A stretch of DNA of 64,000 bases from Geodermatophilaceae bacterium NBWT11 (GTDB taxonomy: Bacteria; Actinomycetota; Actinomycetes; Mycobacteriales; Geodermatophilaceae). Numbering within the stretch: position 1 is the stretch's first letter; each line of letters opens with the position of its first letter. The position numbers and the translations under genes were made by a program. The notes under the pieces are model-generated. The model did no database searches, was not told where the DNA came from, and was given only the letters and a program-made list of their open reading frames with translations. The stretch lies in NCBI GenBank assembly GCA_014218215.1, contig CP043652.1, forward strand, positions 1,426,001 through 1,490,000, in the 5' to 3' direction. Of this stretch, positions 8,815 through 16,389 are shown piece by piece.

Positions 8815-10491
8815 ATGAGCGCCACCCTGCAGGTGTCCACCGACCGCCCCGGCGCCTACCCGACGCTGGCCGAGGCCCTGCTGGACGCCGGTGCCGGCGC
8901 GACCGTGGTCCTGGCCGCGGGCACCTACGACGAGGCCCTGGACCTGGTGGGCGCGGACGTGACGATCACCGCGGCGGACGGCGTCGAGGCCGCCGACGTG
9001 GTGGTGGGCGGCTCCTCCTACGACCCCACCCTGCGGGTCCGCGGGGGCTCCCTCACCGTCCGCGGGATCACCCTGGTCGGTCGCGAGGCGCACGTCGTGG
9101 ACGCCGCCGAGGCCACGCTCACCCTCACCGACGTCACGGTGCAGGCCGGCTACGGCGCCGGCGTCCGGGCGGTGGACCGCTGCACGATCACCGTCACCGG
9201 TTGCACCGTCACCGGCGCCCAGCAGGGCCTGGTGGTGGAGGACTCCACCGGCACGGTCAGCGGCACCACCATCGCCGAGAGCGCCGACGACGCCGTCGTC
9301 GTCCGGCTCGGGGCCGACCCGGTGCTGCGCGACTGCACGATCCGCGGGGCGGGCAGCCGCGGCGTGTACGTCTACCAGTCCGCCCGGCCCACGCTGGAGG
9401 GCTGCGAGGTCTCCGCGACCGGCGACCAGGGCATCGCGGTCGCCCAGGGCGGGGCCCCGGTGCTGATCCGGGTCTCGGTGACCGACACCCGCGGGGTCGG
9501 CATCGACTTCGGCGCCGGCACCTCGGGCCGGGTCGAGGGCTGCCGCACCGAGGCCACCGCCGCGCCCGGGGTGCGGATCGACGACGCCGCCGACGTCGAG
9601 GTGACCGAGGCACCGAAGGCCGCGGCGGTGGGGGTGGGCGCCTCCTCGGCGGCCAAGGGGGACCCCGAGCGCGTCGAGGAGCTGCTCGCCGAGCTGGACC
9701 AGATGGTCGGGCTGGAGAGCGTCAAGGACGAGGTCCGCTCGATCATCGACGAGATCCAGGTCAACGAGTGGCGGCGCAGCGCGGGCCTGGCGGTCGGTGG
9801 GTCCAGCCACCACCTGGTGTTCGCCGGCGCCCCCGGCACCGGCAAGACCACGGTCGGGCGCATCTACGGCCAGCTGCTCGCCGCACTGGGCGTGCTGCCC
9901 GGCGGTCCGCTCAAGGAGGTCTCCCGGCGCGACCTGGTGGGGCAGTACATCGGGCACACCGCGGAGAAGACCGCGGCGGTGTTCGACGAGGCCGTCGGCG
10001 GGGTGGTGTTCCTCGACGAGGCCTACACGCTCTCCCGGCAGGCCGGCGGGGGCGGCAACGACTTCGGCCAGGAGGCGATCGACATGATCGTCAAGCTGAT
10101 GGAGGACCGCCGTGACGCCCTGGCGGTGATCGCCGCGGGCTACACCGCCGAGATGGTCCAGTTCCTCGACGCCAACCCCGGCCTGGCCTCGCGGTTCGTC
10201 AAGACCGTGGAGTTCGAGAACTACGGGCCCGACGAGCTCACGCTGATCATCTCCCGGATGATCACCGGCGGGGACTACCTGCTCGACGGGGACGCCGAGC
10301 CACTGCTCCTGCAGCACTTCAGCACCGTCGAGCGCGGCGCGGACTTCGGCAACGCACGCGAGGCGCGCAAGCTGTTCGAGAAGCTCCGCAAGGTGCAGTC
10401 CCAGCGGCTCCGGCAGCTCGGCGAGCGCCCCACCCTGGCCCAGCTGCAGACCATCACCGGCGACGACGTCCGAGCCGCCGTGGCTGCCTAG
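8815..10491 (+). CDS. Beta-helix/AAA+ ATPase fusion (CbbX/EccA-type ATPase)
   Basis: 558 aa. Residues 1-270 are short repeating strands (for example TLEGCEVSATGDQGIAVAQG) typical of a right-handed parallel beta-helix. Residues 285-558 are a CbbX/EccA-class AAA+ ATPase: GLESVKDEVRSIIDEIQ, Walker A GAPGTGKTT near residue 339, Walker B GGVVFLDEAYTL near 397, an ASRF arginine finger and a C-terminal lid. In mycobacterial EccA this ATPase module is fused to a TPR domain and acts in the cytosol on ESX substrates. Here the adaptor is a beta-helix. ESX context makes an EccA-like chaperone role likely. The stop shares CTAG (10488-10491) with the convergent gene. Confidence 0.82.
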   Translation: MSATLQVSTDRPGAYPTLAEALLDAGAGATVVLAAGTYDEALDLVGADVTITAADGVEAADVVVGGSSYDPTLRVRGGSLTVRGITLVGREAHVVDAAEATLTLTDVTVQAGYGAGVRAVDRCTITVTGCTVTGAQQGLVVEDSTGTVSGTTIAESADDAVVVRLGADPVLRDCTIRGAGSRGVYVYQSARPTLEGCEVSATGDQGIAVAQGGAPVLIRVSVTDTRGVGIDFGAGTSGRVEGCRTEATAAPGVRIDDAADVEVTEAPKAAAVGVGASSAAKGDPERVEELLAELDQMVGLESVKDEVRSIIDEIQVNEWRRSAGLAVGGSSHHLVFAGAPGTGKTTVGRIYGQLLAALGVLPGGPLKEVSRRDLVGQYIGHTAEKTAAVFDEAVGGVVFLDEAYTLSRQAGGGGNDFGQEAIDMIVKLMEDRRDALAVIAAGYTAEMVQFLDANPGLASRFVKTVEFENYGPDELTLIISRMITGGDYLLDGDAEPLLLQHFSTVERGADFGNAREARKLFEKLRKVQSQRLRQLGERPTLAQLQTITGDDVRAAVAA

Positions 10492-11435
10492 GGCGTGGCG
10501 AGCGCCGCGCCGAGCGCGGAGGCGGCCAGCCGGATCGCCGCCGAGCGGGTGCGGCCGTCCAGGGCCTCGAGGTGCAGCTGGCTGCCGGTGGCCAGGTGCC
10601 GGTCGGCGGGCACGGTCAGGAAGTCCCCGGCCAGCCCGGCGAACCGGGTGCGCGCCTCGGCGATGTCGACCGCCCCGCCCTGTGCGGGCACGTTGGTGAC
10701 CGCGACGATGCTGCGGTCGGCGAGGGCCTCGAAACCCGACTGGCGCAACCAGCGCAGCACGTTGTGGCTGGCCAGCAGCCCGTCGACGCTGGGCGAGGTG
10801 GCCAGCACCAGGCTGTGGCAGCCGCTGACCACCCGGCGCATGAGCGGGGTGGCCAGGCCGGCGCCGCAGTCGGTGACCATCACGGCGACGTGCTTGAAGA
10901 CGGCGTTCATCGCCTGGACGTAGACGTCCTCGGTGAGCTGCGCGCTCTGCTCGGGGTCCCGGCCGCTGGGCAGCACCCAGGCACCGTCGGCCGAGCGGGC
11001 CAGCGCGCCGGCGAGCACCTCGAACCGGCCCGGGTCGCCGGCCGCGGCGAGCTCGTGCGCCGAGGCCTGCAGCGGCACGCCGGTGCGCAGCGCGAGGGAC
11101 CCGAACGTGGTGTCGGTGTCGAAGAGCAGCACCGGGTCACGGCGGGCGCGGGCCAGCGTGCTGGCCAGCAGCACCGACAGCGTGGTCTTGCCGACCCCGC
11201 CCTTGAGCGCGATGACCCCGATCCGCCGCGGGGAGGGCACCGGTGCGGCCAGGTACCCGGTCCAGGCGGCGACGTCGGCCGGGCCGGGCGTGGGGTCGCC
11301 CTCGGTGAGGCCGCGGCCGAACAACCGCCGGCGCGGGGCCGGGCGGGGCGCGTCGAGCCCGGCCACCCCGGGGTCGAGGTGCGGGGCGCTGCGGGTGCCG
11401 GAGTAGGGCAGGGGCGGGTGGTGCGGTGAGCTCAC
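10488..11435 (-). CDS. MinD/ParA-like ATPase of the ESX locus
   Basis: 315 aa P-loop ATPase of the MinD/ParA superfamily. A Pro/Arg-rich N-terminus (1-70) is followed by the deviant Walker A KGGVGKTT at residues 78-85, an LLFDTDTTFGSLALR switch-like segment and VAVMVTDCGAG in place of Walker B. Such ATPases with Pro-rich N-termini accompany ESX systems (EspI-like). The start is set at GTG 11435 because its first bases overlap the stop of a short upstream ORF; frames extending to 11519 or 11570 cross a region that looks non-coding in this frame. Product probably cytosolic and membrane-associated; role in ESX regulation or positioning is inferred. Confidence 0.78.
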   Translation of the reverse strand: MSSPHHPPLPYSGTRSAPHLDPGVAGLDAPRPAPRRRLFGRGLTEGDPTPGPADVAAWTGYLAAPVPSPRRIGVIALKGGVGKTTLSVLLASTLARARRDPVLLFDTDTTFGSLALRTGVPLQASAHELAAAGDPGRFEVLAGALARSADGAWVLPSGRDPEQSAQLTEDVYVQAMNAVFKHVAVMVTDCGAGLATPLMRRVVSGCHSLVLATSPSVDGLLASHNVLRWLRQSGFEALADRSIVAVTNVPAQGGAVDIAEARTRFAGLAGDFLTVPADRHLATGSQLHLEALDGRTRSAAIRLAASALGAALATP

Positions 11436-11512
11436 GTACGGACCCCGCCCGGGCCGGACACGGGGAGGGCACCCTGGGCGGCGAGCGGCGCCGTCGTCCG
11501 GAGAGTCCTCAT
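11432..11512 (-). CDS. 26-residue leader ORF coupled to the MinD-like ATPase
   Basis: ATG at 11512, TGA at 11434-11432; the TGA overlaps the GTG of the MinD-like gene (GTGA). A TATCTT hexamer ends exactly 7 nt upstream of the ATG, the spacing seen at other leaderless genes here. The product begins MRTLRTTAPLAAQG and has no known similarity that I can name. The arrangement suggests that ribosomes enter on a leaderless message, translate the leader and re-initiate on the ATPase gene, which itself has only a weak ribosome binding site. Confidence 0.5.
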   Translation of the reverse strand: MRTLRTTAPLAAQGALPVSGPGGVRT

Positions 11513-11519
11513 GCCGCAC

Positions 11520-11525
11520 AAGATA
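11520..11525 (-). promoter_or_regulatory. -10 hexamer of the leader ORF/MinD-like operon
   Basis: Minus-strand TATCTT followed by 7 nt and ATG at 11512. It is the closest to the TATAAT consensus of the leaderless hexamers in this window. Confidence 0.6.
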
Positions 11526-11579
11526 CGACCCTGCGGGGGCCGTCACCTGCAGGACGTGGCCCGCCCCCACCCCACCGGG

Positions 11580-13169
11580 TCAGCCGCCGGTGACCAGCTC
11601 GGCAGCCCGTTCACCGATCGCCACCGCCGTCGCCGCCGGGCCCCGGGTGGTCACCTGGGGCATGACCGAGGTGTCCACCACCCGCAGGCCCTCGACGCCG
11701 CGCACCCGCAGGTGCTGGTCGACCACCGCGCCGGGGTCGGTGTCCGGGCCCATCCGGGCGCTGCCCGACAGGTGGATCGCCGTGGCCAGGTGCGACCGGG
11801 CCCAGGCGTCCAGCGCCCCGTCGTCGGCCAGCACGTCGCCGGGCAGGTCGGTGCGCCCGGCGACCAGGGGGCCCATCGCGTCGGTGCGCAGCAGCTCCGC
11901 GGCCAGCCGCACCGCCTGCCGCATCCGCCGGCGGTCGGTCCCGGTGCTCAGGTAGCGGTACCGGATGCGCGGCTGGACCGCCGGGTCGGCGCTGGTCAGG
12001 GTGAGCACGCCGCGGCTGTCCTCGGCCTGGAGCGCGACGCCGAGGTACAGGTCGTCCCGGGTGCGGGCCTGCTGCCACACCCGCTGCAGCGAGGTGCCGC
12101 GCAACGCCCTCAGGGTCGCGGCCGGTCGGCGCAGCACCTCGGTCAGCCCGGAGAGCGCGTGCCCGGAGGAGCGGGACAGCATCACCTTGCTGAACGGCTT
12201 GAGCCACGGCATCACCTCCAGGTGGTCCGCGGTGTTCAGCGCGGTGGTCAGCGGCAGCATCGCCCGCGGCATCGGCGTCCGGCGGGTGGGCTGCCAGGTC
12301 ACGTAGAGGTCGGGGTGGTCGGTGAAGTCGGCCCCCACCCCGGGCAGGTCGACCAGCGGGGTCACCCCCACCGCGCGCAGAACGCCGGCCGGACCGATGC
12401 CCGAGAGCATCAGCAGGTGCGGGGAGCCGACGGCGCCGCAGGCCAGCACGACCTCGGCGGCCCGGTGCTCGGTGCCGTCCGCCGTCCGCACCCCGACCGC
12501 GCGGCCCCGCTCCACCAGCACCCGCACGACGGGGCTGTCCCCGCGCACCGTCAGCCCGGGGTGCCCGCGCCGGGGCGAGAGGTAGGCCATCGCGGTGTTC
12601 ACCCGCACGCCGTCGCGGACGTTGACCGGCACCGGCCCCACCCCGGGTGGGGCGTCACCGTTCTTGTCCGGCTCGGCGGGGAACCCCAGCTCCAGGCAGG
12701 CCGCGGTGAACGCGTCGCTGACCGGGTGCGGTGCCGTCGTCCGGCTGACCGGCATCGGGCCGGTGGTGCCGTGCAGCGGGTCGCTCTCGCTGCGCCGGAA
12801 GGAGGGCAGCACCGCCTCGTGCGACCACAGGTCGTTCCCGCGGGCCGCCCAGCCGTCCAGGTCCTCCTTCGTCGCGCGGATGAAGTAGGTGCCGTTGAGC
12901 GCGCTGGACCCACCCAGCACCCGGCCGCGGGGCACCGGCCAGCGCAGGTCGTCGGTGAGCTCCCCGGTGAGGTCCCAGTTCGCCGGGTGACCGGGGACGG
13001 CGGCGCCCATGGTCGCGGCGTCCCGGATCGTGGCCGGGAAGTCCTCGGGCTGCGGGTGGTCGCGGCCGGCCTCGAGCACGAGCACCGAACGGCCGGCGTC
13101 GACCAGCCGGGCGGCGAACGCGCACCCGGCGGACCCCGCGCCGACCACGACCACGTCCCGGTCGGTCAC
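11580..13169 (-). CDS. GMC-family FAD-dependent oxidoreductase
   Basis: 529 aa. The FAD-binding Rossmann motif VVGAGSAG lies near residue 8 and ends in VLEAG. GMC signature regions follow: GRVLGGSSALNG near 90, a central GAVGSPHLLMLSGIG, and the C-terminal HLSGSARMGPD with TTRGPAATAVAIGERAAE. GMC enzymes oxidise alcohols with FAD. The C-terminal motif resembles MftG-type mycofactocin-linked GMC enzymes, but no mft gene is in the window, so I leave the substrate open. GTG start 13169 overlaps the stop of the upstream ligase (GTGA), so the two are translated together and probably share a pathway. Confidence 0.85.
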   Translation of the reverse strand: MTDRDVVVVGAGSAGCAFAARLVDAGRSVLVLEAGRDHPQPEDFPATIRDAATMGAAVPGHPANWDLTGELTDDLRWPVPRGRVLGGSSALNGTYFIRATKEDLDGWAARGNDLWSHEAVLPSFRRSESDPLHGTTGPMPVSRTTAPHPVSDAFTAACLELGFPAEPDKNGDAPPGVGPVPVNVRDGVRVNTAMAYLSPRRGHPGLTVRGDSPVVRVLVERGRAVGVRTADGTEHRAAEVVLACGAVGSPHLLMLSGIGPAGVLRAVGVTPLVDLPGVGADFTDHPDLYVTWQPTRRTPMPRAMLPLTTALNTADHLEVMPWLKPFSKVMLSRSSGHALSGLTEVLRRPAATLRALRGTSLQRVWQQARTRDDLYLGVALQAEDSRGVLTLTSADPAVQPRIRYRYLSTGTDRRRMRQAVRLAAELLRTDAMGPLVAGRTDLPGDVLADDGALDAWARSHLATAIHLSGSARMGPDTDPGAVVDQHLRVRGVEGLRVVDTSVMPQVTTRGPAATAVAIGERAAELVTGG

Positions 13170-14476
13170 AGGCCCAGCACGCCCGGCAGGTCCAGCCGGC
13201 GGACCTTGCCGGTCGAGGTGCGGGGCAGCTCGCCGACCGGGTGCAGGGACTTGGGCCGCTTGGCCGGGGCCAGCCGCTCCCGGGCCCAGGCCCGCAGCTC
13301 CTCGGCCGGCACGTCGCCGACGTAGGCCGCGACCACCCGCTGGCCCCAGTCGTCGTCGGGCACCCCGACGACGGCGGACTCCACCACGGCCGGGTGCGCG
13401 TCGAGCACGGCCTCCACCTCGGCCGGGTAGACGTTGACCCCGCCGGAGATGACCAGGTCCTCCCGGCGGCCGTCCAGCCACACGGTGCCGTCCTCGTCCA
13501 CCCGGCCGAGGTCGCCGACGGTGACGAGGTCACCGCGCCAGGCGGCGGCGGTCTTCTCGGGGGCCCGCCAGTACTCGAACCGGGCCCAGCGGGGGACGGC
13601 GCACCACAGCTGCCCGCGTTCGTCGGTCTCCAGGCTCCGGCCGGGCCGGGCCCGCCCCACGCTGCCCGGGTGGGCCAGCCAGTCGGCGGCCGAGCAGACG
13701 GTGAACTGGGCCTCGGTGGAGCCGTAGAACTCCCACACCGCCCCCTCGGGGAGCGCCGCGACGACCGCCCGCTTCGTCGGCTCGGGGCAGGGCGCGCCGG
13801 CGTGCGCCAGCACCCGGAAGGAGGACCAGTCGACGTCCTCGCGGAGCAGCCGCTGCAGGTGGGTGGGCACGCAGAACGTCGTCGTCGGGCGCAGCCCGCT
13901 GATCACCGCGGCTGCGCGGGCGGCGTCGAACGGACCGGGCAGCAGCACCTCTCCCCCGGCCAGCAGGGTGTGCGCGGCGAACCGCAGCGGGGCCGAGTGG
14001 TGCAGCGGGGAGAGCACCAGGTGCCGGTCGGTGGGCACGAAGCCCCAGAGGTCGATCTCCTCGGTGGCCAGCGCCCGGGCGTCCTCGTCGGTCAGGACGC
14101 CGGACCACACGCCCTTGCGTCGTCCGGTCGTCCCCGACGTGTAGTGCATCGGCCGGGCCAGCGGGAACGGCGCCAGGTCACCGACGGCGTCCCCGAGCAG
14201 CTGCGCCGGGTCGTCCCCGACGTCCAGCGCGGGGTCGGCGTCGGCCACCAGGTCGGCCCGCTCGGCCGCCGGCAGCGCGGGGTCCAGCACCACCGGGACG
14301 ACGCCCACGCGCAACGCGCCCAGGACGACGGCCAGCAGCGCCGGGGACGCCGAGGCCGACACGACCAGCCGGTCGCCGCGGGTCAGGCCGAGGGCGGCGA
14401 GCGAGCCGGCCACCCGTCGCTGGTCGGCGAGGCTGTCGGCGGCGGTGACGAGGGGGACGTCGGCGGTGACGGTCAC
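13166..14476 (-). CDS. Adenylate-forming (AMP-dependent) synthetase/ligase
   Basis: 436 aa ANL-superfamily enzyme that activates a carboxylate as an acyl-adenylate, usually followed by transfer to CoA. Motifs in order: YTSGTTGRRKG (P-loop-like A3, near residue 112), YGSTE (A5, near 250), GDLGRVDEDGTVWLDGRREDL (A7/A8 hinge) and PRTSTGKVRR with the catalytic Lys near the C-terminus. It is some 70-100 residues shorter than typical acyl-CoA ligases, mainly at the N-terminus. GTG 14476 has TACCGT 6 nt upstream. The downstream GMC oxidoreductase overlaps it, which suggests an alcohol-to-acid-to-acyl-CoA route; substrate unknown. Confidence 0.85.
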   Translation of the reverse strand: MTVTADVPLVTAADSLADQRRVAGSLAALGLTRGDRLVVSASASPALLAVVLGALRVGVVPVVLDPALPAAERADLVADADPALDVGDDPAQLLGDAVGDLAPFPLARPMHYTSGTTGRRKGVWSGVLTDEDARALATEEIDLWGFVPTDRHLVLSPLHHSAPLRFAAHTLLAGGEVLLPGPFDAARAAAVISGLRPTTTFCVPTHLQRLLREDVDWSSFRVLAHAGAPCPEPTKRAVVAALPEGAVWEFYGSTEAQFTVCSAADWLAHPGSVGRARPGRSLETDERGQLWCAVPRWARFEYWRAPEKTAAAWRGDLVTVGDLGRVDEDGTVWLDGRREDLVISGGVNVYPAEVEAVLDAHPAVVESAVVGVPDDDWGQRVVAAYVGDVPAEELRAWARERLAPAKRPKSLHPVGELPRTSTGKVRRLDLPGVLGL

Positions 14477-14482
14477 GCCCGC

Positions 14483-14488
14483 ACGGTA
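14483..14488 (-). promoter_or_regulatory. -10 hexamer of leaderless ligase transcript
   Basis: Minus-strand TACCGT followed by 6 nt and the GTG start of the ligase, inside the 24-base gap after the MBL gene. It gives the ligase/oxidoreductase pair its own entry point in addition to readthrough. Confidence 0.5.
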
Positions 14489-14500
14489 GGCCCCGTCCGC

Positions 14501-15370
14501 TCAGGCCACCCGCCAGCTGTCCCCCGCGCCCCGGACGACCTGGCCCTGGGCGGACAGCTTGGCCAGCGTGGCCCGGGTCGACTGCGCCGCGGCCGGCCAG
14601 ACCTCGCGGGGCACCGCGGCGTAGACGTGGGCGACCAGCTCGTCGACGGTCTGCGGGCCGGGCAGCAGCGCGTCGACCAGCTGCCACTCGCGGTACGCCC
14701 GGTGCGCGGCGTAGAAGTCCAGGACCGCGCCGACGTCCTCGGTGAGCTCCGGGCCGTGCCCGCAGTACAGCGCCGAGGGGCCCAGGTCGTGCACCCGGCG
14801 CAGCGAGTCCAGGTAGGCCAGCACGTCGCCCTCGGGGTGGGTGACCACCGAGGTGCCACGGCCCAGCACGTGGTCCCCGACCAGCACCGCGCCGGACTCC
14901 AGCCGGTAGGCCAGGTGGTCGCTGCAGTGCCCCGGGGTGCCGACGACGTCCAGCACGGTGCCGGCCAGCTCCACCCGCTCACCGTGCTCGAGGAGCCGGC
15001 CGGCGGGCCCGGCGACGTCGGGCGAGGACGCCGCCACGGTGACGCCGAACCGGGCCGCCCAGGGCAGTGCGGCCTCGGCGTGGTCGCCGTGGTGGTGGGT
15101 GACGAGCACGCCGACGACCTCGGCGTCCCGCGCGGCCAGCACCTCCTCGACCGCGGCCAGGTGCGCGGCGTCGTCCGGGCCCGGGTCGACGAGCACCGCC
15201 TGCCCGCCGCCCGGGGCTCCGACGACGTAGGTGTTCGTGCCGTCCAGGGTCATCGGCGACGGGTTGGGCGCCAGCACCCGGGTGACCAGCGGTTCGAGCT
15301 CGGCGGTGCGGGCCAGCTGCCCGGGTGCGGGGAGGTCCCAGGAGCGGCGGGGGTCCGTGGGGGCGGTCAC
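14501..15370 (-). CDS. MBL-fold metallo-hydrolase (LACTB2/glyoxalase-II-like)
   Basis: 289 aa. The zinc-binding THHHGDH motif is near residue 92, and further ligands are supplied by GTPGHCSDH and the VGDHVLG and CGHGPE segments. A C-terminal winged-helix-like tail (residues 235-289, AQSTRATLAKLSAQGQVVR) is typical of the LACTB2-like subgroup. Members hydrolyse thioesters, phosphodiesters or other esters; the substrate is not readable here. GTG 15370 has TACATT 6 nt upstream on the minus strand. It is the first gene of a three-gene run with the ligase and GMC oxidoreductase, so a thioester substrate is plausible. Confidence 0.83.
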   Translation of the reverse strand: MTAPTDPRRSWDLPAPGQLARTAELEPLVTRVLAPNPSPMTLDGTNTYVVGAPGGGQAVLVDPGPDDAAHLAAVEEVLAARDAEVVGVLVTHHHGDHAEAALPWAARFGVTVAASSPDVAGPAGRLLEHGERVELAGTVLDVVGTPGHCSDHLAYRLESGAVLVGDHVLGRGTSVVTHPEGDVLAYLDSLRRVHDLGPSALYCGHGPELTEDVGAVLDFYAAHRAYREWQLVDALLPGPQTVDELVAHVYAAVPREVWPAAAQSTRATLAKLSAQGQVVRGAGDSWRVA

Positions 15371-15376
15371 CCGGGC

Positions 15377-15382
15377 AATGTA
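15377..15382 (-). promoter_or_regulatory. -10 hexamer of leaderless MBL gene
   Basis: Minus-strand TACATT, 6 nt before GTG 15370. It faces the divergent hexamer at 15393-15398, ten bases away. Confidence 0.55.
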
Positions 15383-15392
15383 GGCACCTGGA

Positions 15393-15398
15393 TACGGT
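15393..15398 (+). promoter_or_regulatory. -10 hexamer of leaderless lipoprotein gene
   Basis: TACGGT followed by 7 nt and ATG 15406. The intergenic gap is only 35 bases and holds both divergent -10 elements. Confidence 0.55.
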
Positions 15399-15405
15399 CG
15401 AGGCC

Positions 15406-15819
15406 ATGCGTCTCCCCGTGCGCCTGCTGTGCGCCCTCCCGGTGTCCCTGCTCGTGCTGAGCGGCTGCTCGCAGAGCGAGGACGACGTGCGGATGGACGC
15501 CTTCTGCTCCGACGTCCCGGCCCTGCTGCGCGACGTCACCGCCGACCTGAACGCCTTCGACGGCTCCGACCCGGCGTCCGGCCCGGCCCTGGTGGACGAC
15601 GCGGTGCCCCGGCTGGAGGCCGTCGACCCGCCCGCCGACGTCAGCGACGAGTGGGACCGGCTGCTCACCGCGTGGACCGGTGTCCGCGACCTCCTCGGGC
15701 AGGCCGACCTCACCGACCCGTCGGCGAACACCGCGCTCGCCCCGGAGCTGGAGAGCCTGGGCACCGAGCTGACCGAGGCCGGCGGGGCGGTCGACGACTG
15801 GGGCCAGGCGAACTGCTGA
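15406..15819 (+). CDS. Small lipoprotein, array member 1
   Basis: 137 aa. A signal peptide (MRLPVRLLCALPVSLLVLSGC) ends in lipobox LSGC, so the protein should be acylated at Cys and anchored outside the membrane. The mature part is helical and acidic, with Cys near the start (DAFCSDV) and a C-terminal Cys (WGQANC). The same FC...NC pair recurs in the next two genes, which suggests a disulfide linking the ends of a helical bundle. Start chosen at ATG 15406 from the lipobox distance and the -10 hexamer. Function unknown; I see no enzymatic motif. Confidence 0.8.
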   Translation: MRLPVRLLCALPVSLLVLSGCSQSEDDVRMDAFCSDVPALLRDVTADLNAFDGSDPASGPALVDDAVPRLEAVDPPADVSDEWDRLLTAWTGVRDLLGQADLTDPSANTALAPELESLGTELTEAGGAVDDWGQANC

Positions 15820-15846
15820 GCCCGGACCGCTCCGTAGCCTGACCGG

Positions 15847-16357
15847 ATGCGTCTGACCACCACCGTCACCTCCGGCCTCTCCGCGGCCGCCGCCCTCGTC
15901 CTGCTCACCGCCTGCGGCGGCGCGGACTCCGACGCCACGGCGTCCTCCTCCGCCGGCAGCAGCGCCGCCGGCAGCTCCGGCCCGGCGGAGTCCAGCGCGG
16001 CGACCGACGACGAGTCGGTCGCCTTCTGCACCGAGGCCGAGGCCGTGCTGACCGAGGTCGGACCGCAGCTGGAGTCCGCCACCCCCGAGACGATCCCGTC
16101 GGTGCTGCAGCAGGTGGTGGACGGCTTCGACACGCTCACCCCGCCGGCGGCCATCGAGGGCGACTTCGGCACCCTGCGCGACGCCTACGCCACCCTGCTG
16201 GAGTCGGCGAACGCCAACGACCTGACCACCCCCGAGGGCGAGTCGGCCTTCCAGGCGGTGTTCTCCGACGTTCACGTCGGAGGCCACCACCGCCGAGACC
16301 GCGGTGGGTGACTGGATCGACACCAACTGCGCGGACGGCGCGACGCCGACCTCCTGA
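15847..16357 (+). pseudogene. Lipoprotein, array member 2, disrupted by a 1-nt frameshift
   Basis: ATG 15847 follows TAGCCT by 6 nt. The signal peptide MRLTTTVTSGLSAAAALVLLTAC is almost identical to that of member 3. The frame runs normally to about 16269 (EGESAFQAVFSD) and then yields an unrelated tail to a stop at 16311. Reading from 16271 in the +1 frame instead gives FTSEATTAETAVGDWIDTNC and stops at 16357. The joined product aligns without gaps to the 32-residue C-terminal segment of member 3 and restores the terminal NC. So one extra base near 16267-16271 breaks the gene. It may be a real mutation, a sequencing error or, less likely, a programmed shift. Confidence 0.75.
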
Positions 16358-16389
16358 GCACGGTCCCCCGGGTCCCCTACCCTCGCCGC

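Noticed and set aside
8710-10317. Upstream extension of the SseB frame across the AAA+ gene on the opposite strand.
   Set aside because: The extension lies antisense to a well-supported ATPase. The GTG at 8709 with a -10 hexamer gives a normal-length protein.
16260-16320. Programmed +1 ribosomal frameshift in the middle lipoprotein.
   Set aside because: No slippery heptamer, rare codon or stimulatory structure is evident at the junction; a simple 1-base insertion is a more economical explanation.
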